From: Micrococcaceae bacterium Sec5.8
GTDB lineage: Bacteria; Actinomycetota; Actinomycetes; Actinomycetales; Micrococcaceae
Direction of reading: 5' to 3'
DNA: 64,000 bases
Assembly: GCA_039636775.1 (NCBI GenBank)
Contig: CP143429.1
Location: 62,001 to 126,000 of the forward strand
In this document: positions 1 to 8,227 of the stretch, piece by piece
How the letters are laid out: each line of letters opens with the position of its first letter
How positions within the stretch are numbered: the stretch's first letter is position 1
Program-made: the position numbers and the translations under genes
Notes under the pieces: model-generated
Database searches by the model: none
Seen by the model: only the letters and a program-made list of their open reading frames with translations
What the model was told of the DNA's origin: nothing

Positions 1-67
1 AAGACGGGTGATGGTTCCGGTGTCCCTGGTCCTGGCAGGCCTTGCCTTTCTCATCGCGGCCGGGTGA
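1..67 (+). CDS. C-terminus of an unidentified membrane protein (partial)
   Basis: Only the last 21 codons are in the window. They read RRVMVPVSLVLAGLAFLIAAG and then TGA: two arginines followed by one hydrophobic stretch long enough to span the membrane, with almost nothing after it. This suggests a terminal transmembrane helix of a transporter or other integral membrane protein. Family cannot be assigned. About 280 bases without a recognisable gene follow. Confidence 0.45.
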   Translation, partial: RRVMVPVSLVLAGLAFLIAAG

Positions 68-345
68 CCGGGCGGCGTTGCAACGCACAGTCGCCGGGGG
101 CAACCCAGCGGCCGTTACGGACCCTGGGGTGCGGCCGAACGCTCGAGTGCTGTGGCGCAACGGGCCGCCGCCGTCGGTGACCACCGCGGACGCCATAACG
201 TCCCCGCCGCAAACTTTTGCTCCTGATGGTGCAGCCAGAACACATCGGCGCGCTTGGCGATGACGGCGGCCGCCACTCGGCGCTCCCATTCGTCAATGAT
301 CACGTGCCGATCCAACGGGCCGCCGGTGCCTGTAAGAATGAGGGC

Positions 346-1068
346 ATGGCCCTCCACGATTATCCGATCCGGCGGCTCGCAGAGGACCCTGCGAACACTT
401 TGGACCGCTTACGGTGGCCTGCCTCCCTGCCCCCAATCGCCCAGGTCCTCGATCAAGGACTGGACCTGACGTCCGCCACCGTGCTGGTGGGCGAGAACGG
501 GTCCGGAAAATCCACGCTGGTGGAAGCCATCGCGTTGGCTTACGGTTTGTCGCCTGAGGGGGGATCAACCGGAGCGCGGCACACGACCCGGGCCAGCGAA
601 TCCGCGCTCGCCGATCACCTGCAGCTGGTCCGGAACGCCGGTACCACCAGACGGGGCTACTTTCTCCGTGCGGAAACCATGCATGGGTTCTTCACCTATC
701 TTGAGAGCAACCCGAGCACCGCCGGACCGGATATTCCGTTCCATGACATGTCCCATGGCGAGTCCTTCCTGGAGCTGGCCGTTAACCGATTCCACGGGGA
801 CGGACTGTGGGTGCTGGATGAGCCGGAATCCGCGTTGTCCTTTACCGGGTCCCTCACCCTGCTTGCCGTCCTGAAAGAGCTACTGGCCGCCGGCAAATCC
901 CAGGTCATCATGTCCACCCACTCACCGGTGCTCGCTGCCCTTCCCGGCGCACAAATCCTCGAAGTGGGGCCCTGGGGGTTGCGGCCGCGGGTGTGGGCTG
1001 ATCTGGACCTCGTCGCAAACTGGCGGTCGTTCCTGGACGCGCCGGAGCGGTACCTCCGCCATATGTAG
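346..1068 (+). CDS. AAA/ABC-type ATPase (SMC/RecF-like, DUF2813-type)
   Basis: 240-residue ATP-binding protein. Walker A GENGSGKS lies near residue 49, an ABC-signature-like SHGESFLEL near 136, Walker B LWVLDEPESAL near 155, and the switch-histidine motif STHSPVL near 194. That set is typical of small stand-alone AAA_21-type ATPases with an SMC/ABC head fold. Such proteins are usually annotated as predicted ATPases and the substrate is unknown. The ATG at 346 was chosen because the protein then starts just before the fold and AGGG-rich sequence precedes it. An in-frame TTG 129 bases upstream would add a sequence with no domain character. It stands alone, 47 bases before the acetyltransferase. 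Confidence 0.8.
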   Translation: MALHDYPIRRLAEDPANTLDRLRWPASLPPIAQVLDQGLDLTSATVLVGENGSGKSTLVEAIALAYGLSPEGGSTGARHTTRASESALADHLQLVRNAGTTRRGYFLRAETMHGFFTYLESNPSTAGPDIPFHDMSHGESFLELAVNRFHGDGLWVLDEPESALSFTGSLTLLAVLKELLAAGKSQVIMSTHSPVLAALPGAQILEVGPWGLRPRVWADLDLVANWRSFLDAPERYLRHM

Positions 1069-1115
1069 GCGCGGCCGCCGGGGAGGCACGCCGGTCCGCT
1101 GTACCGTGGTGGCCA

Positions 1116-1901
1116 ATGACTATTTCAAAGTATCTTGCGGCGTATGACCAGCAGCTTAGGACAGATGCGGAGACCCCCAGTGCGATCGCCGTTGAGCGGC
1201 TGGGCCCTCTGCGGCTGGTGACCTTCGAGGGCGGCCGCGGCTTCGTGACCTATCAGGACCTCGACGGGGCGGATGTTGAGACGATCGCTCGATGGGTGGC
1301 CGAAGCACTGGCGGTCTGCCGGGCAGATCCGGCAATTGCGCGGGTCGAATGGAAGACGCGCGGCCATGACCACGCCCCCGGACTCCACGGCGCGCTGCTC
1401 GCGAACGGATTCGAACCTTACGAGACCGAGGCAATCATGATCGGGCCGGCCGGTGTTCTCAGTGGCGAGGTGGAGCTTCCGCCAGGGGTGGGCCTGCGGC
1501 GGGTCACGGAGGAGCAGGACATCCGGGCCATGAGCGCCATGCAGGATGAGGTTTTTGGCAGTCCGCCCTCGGACGGCAACGCCGAGGCCGTCCTGCGCCG
1601 GGCCGCCCGCGGCGACGGGATGGAGCTGTGGGTTGCCGAACATCGAGGGGTGATCGTCAGCGCCGGCCGCCTTGAGCCGGTTCCCGGCACGGACTTTGCG
1701 GGAATCTGGGGCGGGGCGACGCGTGAGCAATGGCGCGGCCGGGGAATCTACCGTGCAGTCACCGCCGCCCGGGCCCGTGCCGCGCTCGCTCTGGGCAAGA
1801 CGCTCATCCACAGCGATTCAACGGACTATTCACGGCCGATCCTGGAACGCTATGGCCTGCTTCGGGTCTCAACGACGACGCCGTACCGCTGGCGGCGCTG
1901 A
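1116..1901 (+). CDS. GNAT family N-acetyltransferase
   Basis: 261 residues, a two-part GNAT protein. The C-terminal half carries the acetyl-CoA pyrophosphate loop: REQWRGRGIY around residues 203-212 fits the R/Q-x-x-G-x-G/A motif A. It is followed by a helix rich in Ala/Arg and a final HSDSTDYSRPILERYG strand-helix, typical of motif B. The N-terminal half is a diverged GNAT-like or oligomerisation domain. The acceptor is unknown. No clear Shine-Dalgarno; a TACCGT box eight bases before the ATG could give a near-leaderless transcript. Confidence 0.8.
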   Translation: MTISKYLAAYDQQLRTDAETPSAIAVERLGPLRLVTFEGGRGFVTYQDLDGADVETIARWVAEALAVCRADPAIARVEWKTRGHDHAPGLHGALLANGFEPYETEAIMIGPAGVLSGEVELPPGVGLRRVTEEQDIRAMSAMQDEVFGSPPSDGNAEAVLRRAARGDGMELWVAEHRGVIVSAGRLEPVPGTDFAGIWGGATREQWRGRGIYRAVTAARARAALALGKTLIHSDSTDYSRPILERYGLLRVSTTTPYRWRR

Positions 1902-1930
1902 ACCGGAGCCTGTGTTCCCGCCCGCGGGTT

Positions 1931-2353
1931 TTATTCGGCGGAGGGCCGCTGCCGCTGCCGTTTCGTCGCTGACCGCTGTTCCTTGGCGGCCAGGCGGCGA
2001 CGGTTCGAGCCCCGGGTGGGTTTGGTGGCCCGGCGGGGAGCAGACTCGGGGGTCAGCGCCCCCGCCGCCAGGCTGGTGAGCTTGGCCAACGCGATCTCGC
2101 GGTTGCGCAGCTGGGACCGCCGTTCTGAGGCGGTCACGGTCAGCACCCCGGCCACCAAGCGTTGTTCGAGCCGCGTGAGGAGTATCAGCCGCTGGCTTTC
2201 CGTCAGCACCGCCGAGGCGGCGACGTTCCACAGGAGCTCGACGCGGCTGTCCGAGGTGTTGACGTGCTGACCGCCAGGCCCGGAGGACCGCGAGAACCGC
2301 CAGCTGAGTTCTGCTGCCGGAATGGTGAGCACGGGCGACACCTCCAGATCCAT
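1931..2353 (-). CDS. arfB: Peptidyl-tRNA hydrolase ArfB-like (RF-1 domain, ribosome rescue)
   Basis: 140-residue codon-independent release factor. It has the catalytic GGQ at residues 27-29 in SGPGGQHVN, near the N-terminus as in ArfB/YaeJ, and lacks the codon-recognition domain of RF1/RF2. The last 45 residues are strongly basic (KPTRGSNRRRLAAKEQR and on), matching the ArfB tail that enters the empty mRNA channel of stalled ribosomes. The family hydrolyses peptidyl-tRNA on non-stop ribosomes. The start is placed at the ATG giving MDLEVSPVLTIP, since a longer reading adds 21 residues outside the family. It points away from the acetyltransferase and towards it at its stop (convergent). Confidence 0.88.
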   Translation of the reverse strand: MDLEVSPVLTIPAAELSWRFSRSSGPGGQHVNTSDSRVELLWNVAASAVLTESQRLILLTRLEQRLVAGVLTVTASERRSQLRNREIALAKLTSLAAGALTPESAPRRATKPTRGSNRRRLAAKEQRSATKRQRQRPSAE

Positions 2354-2436
2354 GCCACCAGCGTTGCACGAAATAGTCCGGATCAAGAACCCCTTCTGCC
2401 TCGCTGCGCCCCGCATCGCCGGTTTCCGGCCAGCCC

Positions 2437-2604
2437 CTAGTGCACCAGGTCCTTGGGATACTCGTGGGGAACAGTTCCGCGGCCGGCAGTGACGAGGTCA
2501 TCGGCGCCGACAGTGTGGTCCACTTCCACTACCTGCTGGGAGATGATCGGGCCCTCATCAAGCTCCGCATTGACGTCATGGGCGGTGGCGCCGACCGTTT
2601 CCAT
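2437..2604 (-). pseudogene. purU: Relic of formyltetrahydrofolate deformylase (purU) C-terminus
   Basis: A 55-codon open stretch on the minus strand reads METVGATAHDVNAELDEGPI, then ISQQVVEVDHTVGADDLV and TAGRG. This is the conserved C-terminal block of PurU (IGATAH..., LDEGPII, VDH, DLV, GR). PurU, about 285 residues, hydrolyses 10-formyl-THF to formate and THF. Upstream of the fragment there is an in-frame TGA and no trace of the N-terminal ACT domain or the HHSFLP region. Downstream the sequence leaves the family within about 15 codons. An AAGGAG stands before the ATG but too close for a normal start. Best read as a decayed remnant filling the gap between the arfB and iclR genes. Confidence 0.7.
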
Positions 2605-2835
2605 GCTCCTTCAGCACTGCTTGCCACCTGCTGAGTGGTCCGATCATGCGGTCCAGCCCAAGTGCTTCTGCCCGGATCCGGGGTGGTACGGCGTGTCCTC
2701 GCGTACGCGCCGGGCTATCGCACTCTGACCGGCAGCAACTGGGCTGGAACGTTTGGCAGCGGCATGTCCACGAGGCTGCTGCCCATTGCCGGGGGAGTGG
2801 GCCCTGCGGGTACTCCGGGAAGGCTCAGCCGGGAC

Positions 2836-2841
2836 TAGACT
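2836..2841 (+). promoter_or_regulatory. Candidate -10 box of the iclR gene
   Basis: TAGACT matches the actinobacterial TAnnnT -10 element. The predicted transcript would start about seven bases on and carry a 70-base leader containing the GGGCCGAC repeats before a strong AAGGAGG at 2906-2912. Confidence 0.4.
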
Positions 2842-2847
2842 CATCCC

Positions 2848-2879
2848 GGGCCGACGGGCCGACGGGCCGACGGGCTGCC
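2848..2879 (+). repeat. Short tandem repeat GGGCCGAC x3 plus one degenerate unit
   Basis: Three exact 8-base units followed by GGGCTGCC. It lies in the predicted untranslated leader of the iclR gene. Copy number could vary by slippage, but no function is visible. Confidence 0.7.
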
Positions 2880-2918
2880 TGCTGACGCGCCAGGCCGGCC
2901 CCGGACAAGGAGGTCAGG

Positions 2919-3713
2919 ATGGCCGGCGGCAGCCGTGAACCCGGCAGGACGGTGACCTCAAAGGTCCTCTCCATCCTGGAAGCCTTCGAAGAGTCCCGGG
3001 GCGCCCTCAGCCTGACCGATATTGCGGAGACATCCGGACTGCCGTTGAGCACCACCCACCGCCTGGTCGCCGAACTCACCGACTGGGGGTTGCTTTCCCG
3101 CGAACCGAACGGGCGCTACCAGCTGGGCATCCGGCTCTGGGAGCTCGCCCAGAACACCGGGCGTCAGCTGCGTGACGCGGCCCGCCCGTACGTCCAGGAC
3201 CTGTTCTCCCTCACCGGCGAAACCGCGCACCTGGCGGTCCGGGCAGGCCACGAGGTGCTCTATATCGACCGTGTTTACGGCTCCAAGCGGGTGCCGCGGG
3301 CCTCCCGGGTGGGCGGCCGGCTGCCCATGCACGCGACCGCCGTCGGCAAGGTCATCCTGGCCTACGAGGAGGACTGGGTGCGGGACGCGTACCTGAACCG
3401 GCAGCTGAAGCGGCACACCGCGCATACTCACGTGGACCCGAAAAAGCTGGCCGCGGAGTTGACCCGGATTCGCGGCCAGGGTTACGCCACGACGCTTGAG
3501 GAAGTCCGGTTGGGATCTTGTTCAATCGCCGTGCCGGTCTTCCATACCGGCAGGATCGGTGCCTCGATCGGATTGGTACTGCCCACCAGCCAGGCCGCCA
3601 CGATGACCCGGCACCTGCCTGTCCTGCGGGGCATAGCCGCGCAGATTGAGCGTGCCACCGCGAGGATCCCGCTCGAAACGCTGCTGGGCAGCCATACGGC
3701 GGGGACGCATTGA
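2919..3713 (+). CDS. IclR family transcriptional regulator (probable regulator of the cre-like cluster)
   Basis: 264 residues with the IclR plan. A winged helix-turn-helix spans about residues 10-70 (TSKVLSILEAFEE, LSLTDIAETSGLPLSTTHRL). The effector-binding GAF-like domain follows from about residue 85, with AVRAGHEVLYIDRV, PMHATAVGKVILA and GYATTLEEVRLGSCSIAVPV. Family members bind small aromatic or organic acid effectors and control catabolic operons. A strong AAGGAGG stands before the ATG. It is transcribed in the same direction as the P450 cluster that starts 205 bases downstream, so it probably senses the pathway substrate or an intermediate. C. glutamicum has an equivalent gene called creR; whether that gene is also IclR-type was not checked. 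Confidence 0.88.
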   Translation: MAGGSREPGRTVTSKVLSILEAFEESRGALSLTDIAETSGLPLSTTHRLVAELTDWGLLSREPNGRYQLGIRLWELAQNTGRQLRDAARPYVQDLFSLTGETAHLAVRAGHEVLYIDRVYGSKRVPRASRVGGRLPMHATAVGKVILAYEEDWVRDAYLNRQLKRHTAHTHVDPKKLAAELTRIRGQGYATTLEEVRLGSCSIAVPVFHTGRIGASIGLVLPTSQAATMTRHLPVLRGIAAQIERATARIPLETLLGSHTAGTH

Positions 3714-3805
3714 GCCGCCGCCCGCTCTGCTGAGGCATGTCCCGGTCGAGGTGTCCTGTGACCGGGGCCGGCACCGTGAACTGCTGCAGTGCGGAAGCAA
3801 CTGGT

Positions 3806-3820
3806 TTCCACTGAGTGGAA
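3806..3820. promoter_or_regulatory. Candidate IclR operator upstream of the P450 operon
   Basis: TTCCAC-TGA-GTGGAA is a perfect inverted repeat (6-3-6) about 100 bases before the P450 start and just after the iclR gene. IclR family operators are commonly short palindromes with TTCC/GGAA-type arms. No other clear palindrome is present in this intergenic region. Confidence 0.45.
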
Positions 3821-3918
3821 GTAAGCCTGTTCGCCGATAGTGATGGGGGCCACACTGGAATTTAAGAACCCCGGCATGCACTGGCGCTGCCGGCGGGACC
3901 GAAAACCAAGGAGCTCAG

Positions 3919-5196
3919 ATGTCACCCTCGACGGAAACGGCCGGTCGCTGTCCCTTTGGACACGGCGCCGAAGCACCCGCAGGGCACCACGGTTACGAGC
4001 CGTTCCAGATGAAGGACCCCTTTCCGGCCTACGCCGAGCTCCGGGCCGAGCAGCCTGTGATGTTCGACGAGCGGGTCGGCCTCTACGTCGTTTCCCGTTA
4101 CGAGGACATCAAAGCGGTCTTTGAGGACTGGCAGACCTTTTCCAGCGAAAACGCCCAGGCTCCCGTCCGCGAACGCGGCGCTGCCGCGAAGAAGATCATG
4201 GAGGACGGCGGCTTCACCGCGTATTCGGGCCTGTCCGCCCGCCGCCCGCCGGAACACACCCGTATCCGCGCCGTGGTCCAGAAAGCTTTCACGCCCCGCC
4301 GCTACAAGGCCCTGGAACCCTTCATCCGGCAGAACGTGGCCGGCCTGCTCGAAAAAATGCTGGCCCGTCCTGATCACCGCGGTGACATGGTCAAGGACCT
4401 CGCCTACGACGTCCCCACCATCACTATCCTCACCCTGATCGGCGCGGATGTCTCCCAGGTGGACACCTTCAAGCGCTGGAGTGATTCCCGCGCGGCGATG
4501 ACCTGGGGCGACCTCAGCGATGATGAACAGATCCCGCACGCCCACAACCTCGTCGAGTACTGGCAGGAATGCCTCCGCCTGGTCAAGGTGGCCCACGAGG
4601 AAGGCGGTGACAACCTCACCGCGGACCTGGTGAAGTCGCAGCAGGAAGGCGCCGAGATCTCCGATCATGAGATCGCCTCGGTTCTCTACAGCCTGCTCTT
4701 CGCCGGCCATGAGACCACCACCACGCTGATCTCCAACGCCCTCCGCGAACTTCTGGCCCGCCCGGAGCAGTGGAAGCAGCTCGTCGAGGACCCCAAGAAA
4801 ATCCCTGCCGCCATCGACGAAGTCCTGCGTTACGCCGGCTCGATCGTCGGCTGGCGGCGCAAGGCCCTCCAGAACACCGAGGTGGGCGGCGTCGCCATCG
4901 AGGAAGGCGCGCAGCTGCTGCTCCTGATGGGCTCCGCCAACCGCGACGAGAACAAGTTCAACGCCGGCGAGGACTTCGACATCACCCGCCCCAATGCCCG
5001 CGAGCACCTCTCCTTCGGGTACGGCATCCACTACTGCCTGGGCAATATGCTCGCCAAGCTCCAGGCCAAAATCGCGCTCGAGGAAGTGGCCCGGATCGCC
5101 CCGGACCTGCAGCTGGAGAAGCCGGAAGCCATCACCTTCCGCGAAAATCTCTCCTTCCGCGTCCCCGAGACCGTTCCCGTCAGCTGGAAGGCCTGA
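3919..5196 (+). CDS. creJ: Cytochrome P450, CreJ-like (oxidises phosphorylated alkylphenol)
   Basis: 425-residue soluble bacterial P450. Landmarks: N-terminal CPFGHG; I-helix AGHETTTT near residues 262-269; ExxR as EVLR at about 301-304; heme loop FGYGIHYCLGN with the axial Cys at residue 373. In a class I system electrons come from NAD(P)H through a reductase and a ferredoxin, and both partner genes lie downstream. The adjoining PEP-synthase-like halves and HD phosphohydrolase match the C. glutamicum cre cluster, where CreJ (with CreE and CreF) oxidises the methyl group of 4-cresyl phosphate. Start chosen at the ATG after AAGGAG. First gene of a probable eight-gene operon. The P450 call is secure; the substrate rests on context. 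Confidence 0.85.
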   Translation: MSPSTETAGRCPFGHGAEAPAGHHGYEPFQMKDPFPAYAELRAEQPVMFDERVGLYVVSRYEDIKAVFEDWQTFSSENAQAPVRERGAAAKKIMEDGGFTAYSGLSARRPPEHTRIRAVVQKAFTPRRYKALEPFIRQNVAGLLEKMLARPDHRGDMVKDLAYDVPTITILTLIGADVSQVDTFKRWSDSRAAMTWGDLSDDEQIPHAHNLVEYWQECLRLVKVAHEEGGDNLTADLVKSQQEGAEISDHEIASVLYSLLFAGHETTTTLISNALRELLARPEQWKQLVEDPKKIPAAIDEVLRYAGSIVGWRRKALQNTEVGGVAIEEGAQLLLLMGSANRDENKFNAGEDFDITRPNAREHLSFGYGIHYCLGNMLAKLQAKIALEEVARIAPDLQLEKPEAITFRENLSFRVPETVPVSWKA

Positions 5197-5201
5197 GAAA
5201 T

Positions 5202-6287
5202 ATGCAAAGCAACGACTACATCCAGTTCTTCGACGGCGGCATCGAACCGAAGTTGGAGAACCTCGGCGGCAAGGGCGCCTCCCTGGTCACCATGACCTCT
5301 GCCGGCATGCCCGTGCCGCCCGGCTTCGTGGTCACCACGGCCCAGTTCGACGCCTTCATGGAGGAGGCCGGCATCACCCGGCACATCCACCAGCTGCTCG
5401 CCGATCTGGACCCGGAGGACATGGGCCAGGTGGACAGGGTCTCCGCCGCCATCCGCGAGGACATCTGCTCCCGCCCGGTCCCGCAGGCCCTGCGTGAGCT
5501 CACCGTCACCGCCTACGAGGCCCTGATGTCCCGCTTCGAGGCACCCGTCCCGGTGGCCGTGCGCTCCAGCGCCACCGCAGAGGACCTCCCGGACGCCTCC
5601 TTCGCCGGGCAGCAGGACACTTACCTCTGGCTCGACGGCGTCAAGGCCGTCACTGAACACATCCGCCAGTGCTGGGCCTCGCTCTTCACCTCCCGCGCCA
5701 TCATCTACCGGCTCAAGAACAACATCCCCAACGAGGGCCTCTCCATGGCTGTCGTGGTGCAGAAGATGGTCAACGCCCGGGTCTCCGGCGTCGCGATCAC
5801 CATGGACCCCACCAACGGCGACCGCTCCAAGATCACCATCGACTCCTCCTACGGCGTCGGAGAGATGGTTGTCTCCGGCCAGGTCACCCCGGACAACATC
5901 AAACTGGACAAGGTCACCCTGACGGTCATCTCCGAGCACCTCGGTGACAAGCATGCCGAACTCGTCCCGGACGCCGTGGCCGGCCGCCTGGTGGAACGCG
6001 AAGTCGACGCTGAACGCCGGGGGCGCCGAAGCCTCAGCGACGTCGAACTCACCGCCGTCGCGCAGATGGCCAAGCGCGCGGAGAAACACTACAGGTGCCC
6101 GCAGGATATCGAGTGGGCCCTCGACGCGGACCTGCCCGACGGTGAGAACCTGCTCCTGCTGCAATCCCGCCCGGAAACCGTGCACTCCTCCAAGCCGACG
6201 GTGGTCACTCAAACAGTCCCGTCCTCCGCCACCGCCGGCGGCTACTTCAGCGGACTCAGCCCCGCGCCCCTCAAGCCCACCTTTTAG
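5202..6287 (+). CDS. PEP-synthase-like ATP-binding subunit (alkylphenol phosphate synthase, CreH/CreI type)
   Basis: 361 residues equal to the N-terminal ATP-grasp (PEP/pyruvate-binding) domain of PEP synthase: LENLGGKGASLV near residue 17, PVPPGFVVTT, then VAVRSSATAEDLPDASFAGQ near 115, VSGVAITMDPTNGD near 190 and LLLLQSRPETV at the end. There is no swivel or TIM-barrel domain, so it must work with a partner that carries the phosphohistidine, encoded next. Phenylphosphate synthase and CreHI share this split design: ATP is used to phosphorylate a central histidine that then esterifies a phenol. Its ATG is six bases after the P450 stop, so the two are co-transcribed. Which of the names creH or creI applies was not settled. 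Confidence 0.85.
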   Translation: MQSNDYIQFFDGGIEPKLENLGGKGASLVTMTSAGMPVPPGFVVTTAQFDAFMEEAGITRHIHQLLADLDPEDMGQVDRVSAAIREDICSRPVPQALRELTVTAYEALMSRFEAPVPVAVRSSATAEDLPDASFAGQQDTYLWLDGVKAVTEHIRQCWASLFTSRAIIYRLKNNIPNEGLSMAVVVQKMVNARVSGVAITMDPTNGDRSKITIDSSYGVGEMVVSGQVTPDNIKLDKVTLTVISEHLGDKHAELVPDAVAGRLVEREVDAERRGRRSLSDVELTAVAQMAKRAEKHYRCPQDIEWALDADLPDGENLLLLQSRPETVHSSKPTVVTQTVPSSATAGGYFSGLSPAPLKPTF

Positions 6288-6355
6288 CAAGTTTTGACCC
6301 GCTCGTCCGCTCCGTCACCCAGGCTCAACGCCGAGCCCGTATTGAAAGGACCGCC

Positions 6356-8227
6356 ATGTCCCTGAAGTCCTTCCCCAAACCCTCCGAGCTTGCGGTTCCG
6401 GCCGGCGCCGAGGGCTGGGAAAAAATCTACCCGTATTACCTGGTCTTCCAGGACAAGCTCAAGGAACAGGAGGACGCCAAGTTCTGGTTCTGCGACAGCC
6501 AGCACTGGCCCACGGTGTTCAAGCCGTTCGAGACAATCGGCGGCGAATTCGCGGTCAAATGCCTGGGCCAGTACAACGCCCGGCACCTGATGATCCCCAA
6601 CGCCAACGGCATCGAATTCCGGGTGCACCTGGGCTACCTCTACATGTCGCCCATCCCGGTGCCGGAAGACCAGATCGCCGCACGCGTGCCCCTCTTCGAA
6701 CAGCGCGTGGGCCATTACTTCCAGAACTGGGACCAGCTTCTCAAGCAGTGGCACGTCAAGGTCAAGGGCACCATCGACGAGATGGAAACCATCTCCTTCC
6801 CCAAGCTCCCGGACGTGGTCCCGATGGAGGACATCCTCTCCGGCAAGGGCAAGGACGGCTCCGAGAAGCTGCTGGAGAGCTACGACCGCCTGATCCAGCT
6901 GGCGTACCAGAACTGGCAGTACCACTTCGAGTTCCTCAATCTCGGCTACATCGCCTATTTGGACTTCTTCAACTTCTGCAAGCAGGTCTTCCCCAGCATC
7001 CCGGACCAGTCCATCGCCACCATGGTCCAGGGCGTCGACATGGAACTCTTCCGCCCGGATGACGAGTTGAAGGGGCTGGCCAAACTGGCCGTCGAACTGA
7101 AGCTGCAGCCGCATTTTGCCAACACGGACGACGTCGAGTCCACCCTTGCTGCCATCGCGGCGGCCCCCGGGGGGGACCGCTGGACGGCCCAGTACGAGGC
7201 CGCCAAAGATCCGTGGTTTAACTTCACCGTGGGCAACGGCTTCTACGGCCACGACAAGTACTGGAACGAACACCAGGAAATCCCGCTCGGCTACGTCGCG
7301 GACTACATCCGCCGCGTGGACGAGGGCCAGGAAATCATGCGCCCGGTCGCGGCCCTCATCATCGAACGGGACCGGATCATCGAGGAATACCGGGACCTCC
7401 TGGAAGGCGAAAACCAGGCACTCTTTGACGCCAAGCGCGGGCTCGCGGCCACCGCCTACCCGTATGTGGAGAACCACAACTTCTACATCGAGCACTGGAC
7501 CATGGGCGTCTTCTGGCGCAAGATCCGCGAACTCAGCCGCATGATGCAGGCCGAGGGTTTCTGGACCGAACCCGATGACCTGCTCTACCTGGGCCGCAAC
7601 GAGGTCCGCGACGCACTCTTCGACCTCGTCACCGGCTGGGGCGTCGGCGCCAAACCGATCGGCCCGGACTACTGGCCGGAGGAGATCGAGCGCCGCCGCG
7701 GGATCGTGGATGCGCTCAAGACCGCCCGGCCGGCCCCGGCGCTGAACACCCCGCCGGACATCATCACCGAACCCTTCACCCGGATGCTCTGGGGCATCAC
7801 CACGGAACAGGTCCAGCAGTGGCTGGGTGCCGGCGAAGCGGTCGAGGGCGGCGGCCTGCGCGGCATGGCAGCTTCGCCCGGTGTCGTCGAAGGCCTGGCC
7901 CGGGTGGTCACCGACGCGGACCAGCTCTCCGAGGTCCAGCAGGGCGAGATCCTCGTCGCCACCGTCACGGCACCGTCCTGGGGCCCGATCTTCGGCAAGA
8001 TCAAAGCCACGGTCACGGACATCGGCGGCATGATGAGCCACGCGGCGATCGTCTGCCGGGAATACGGCCTCCCGGCCGTAACGGGTACCGGCTCGGCGTC
8101 CACCACGATCAAGACCGGCCAGCGGTTGCGGGTGGACGGGACCAAGGGCACCGTCCAGATCCTCGACGCAGAGGAACCGGAGCTCCAGGTCACCGGGCCC
8201 GGCGCGCACAGCCACAGCCATGTCTGA
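6356..8227 (+). CDS. PEP-utilising swivel-domain subunit (phosphohistidine partner of alkylphenol phosphate synthase)
   Basis: 623 residues. The last 110 form the PEP-synthase swivel domain: ASPGVVEGLARVV, EILVATVTAPSW, then GGMMSHAAIVCREYGLPAVTG with the phosphorylatable His at residue 562. The first 500 residues are acidic and aromatic-rich and resemble the region around the phenol-binding part of phenylphosphate-synthase-like proteins; no TIM barrel is evident. In the inferred reaction the ATP-binding subunit phosphorylates His562, which passes the phosphate to the phenolic OH. The tail ends in a His/Ser-rich GAHSHSHV. GAAAGGA precedes the ATG. The 3' end overlaps the SDR gene by eight bases, a sign of translational coupling. 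Confidence 0.83.
   Translation: MSLKSFPKPSELAVPAGAEGWEKIYPYYLVFQDKLKEQEDAKFWFCDSQHWPTVFKPFETIGGEFAVKCLGQYNARHLMIPNANGIEFRVHLGYLYMSPIPVPEDQIAARVPLFEQRVGHYFQNWDQLLKQWHVKVKGTIDEMETISFPKLPDVVPMEDILSGKGKDGSEKLLESYDRLIQLAYQNWQYHFEFLNLGYIAYLDFFNFCKQVFPSIPDQSIATMVQGVDMELFRPDDELKGLAKLAVELKLQPHFANTDDVESTLAAIAAAPGGDRWTAQYEAAKDPWFNFTVGNGFYGHDKYWNEHQEIPLGYVADYIRRVDEGQEIMRPVAALIIERDRIIEEYRDLLEGENQALFDAKRGLAATAYPYVENHNFYIEHWTMGVFWRKIRELSRMMQAEGFWTEPDDLLYLGRNEVRDALFDLVTGWGVGAKPIGPDYWPEEIERRRGIVDALKTARPAPALNTPPDIITEPFTRMLWGITTEQVQQWLGAGEAVEGGGLRGMAASPGVVEGLARVVTDADQLSEVQQGEILVATVTAPSWGPIFGKIKATVTDIGGMMSHAAIVCREYGLPAVTGTGSASTTIKTGQRLRVDGTKGTVQILDAEEPELQVTGPGAHSHSHV

Noticed and set aside
2635..2838. Plus-strand frame between the purU relic and iclR
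   Set aside because: No family resemblance or ribosome site; it spans the predicted iclR -10 box region.
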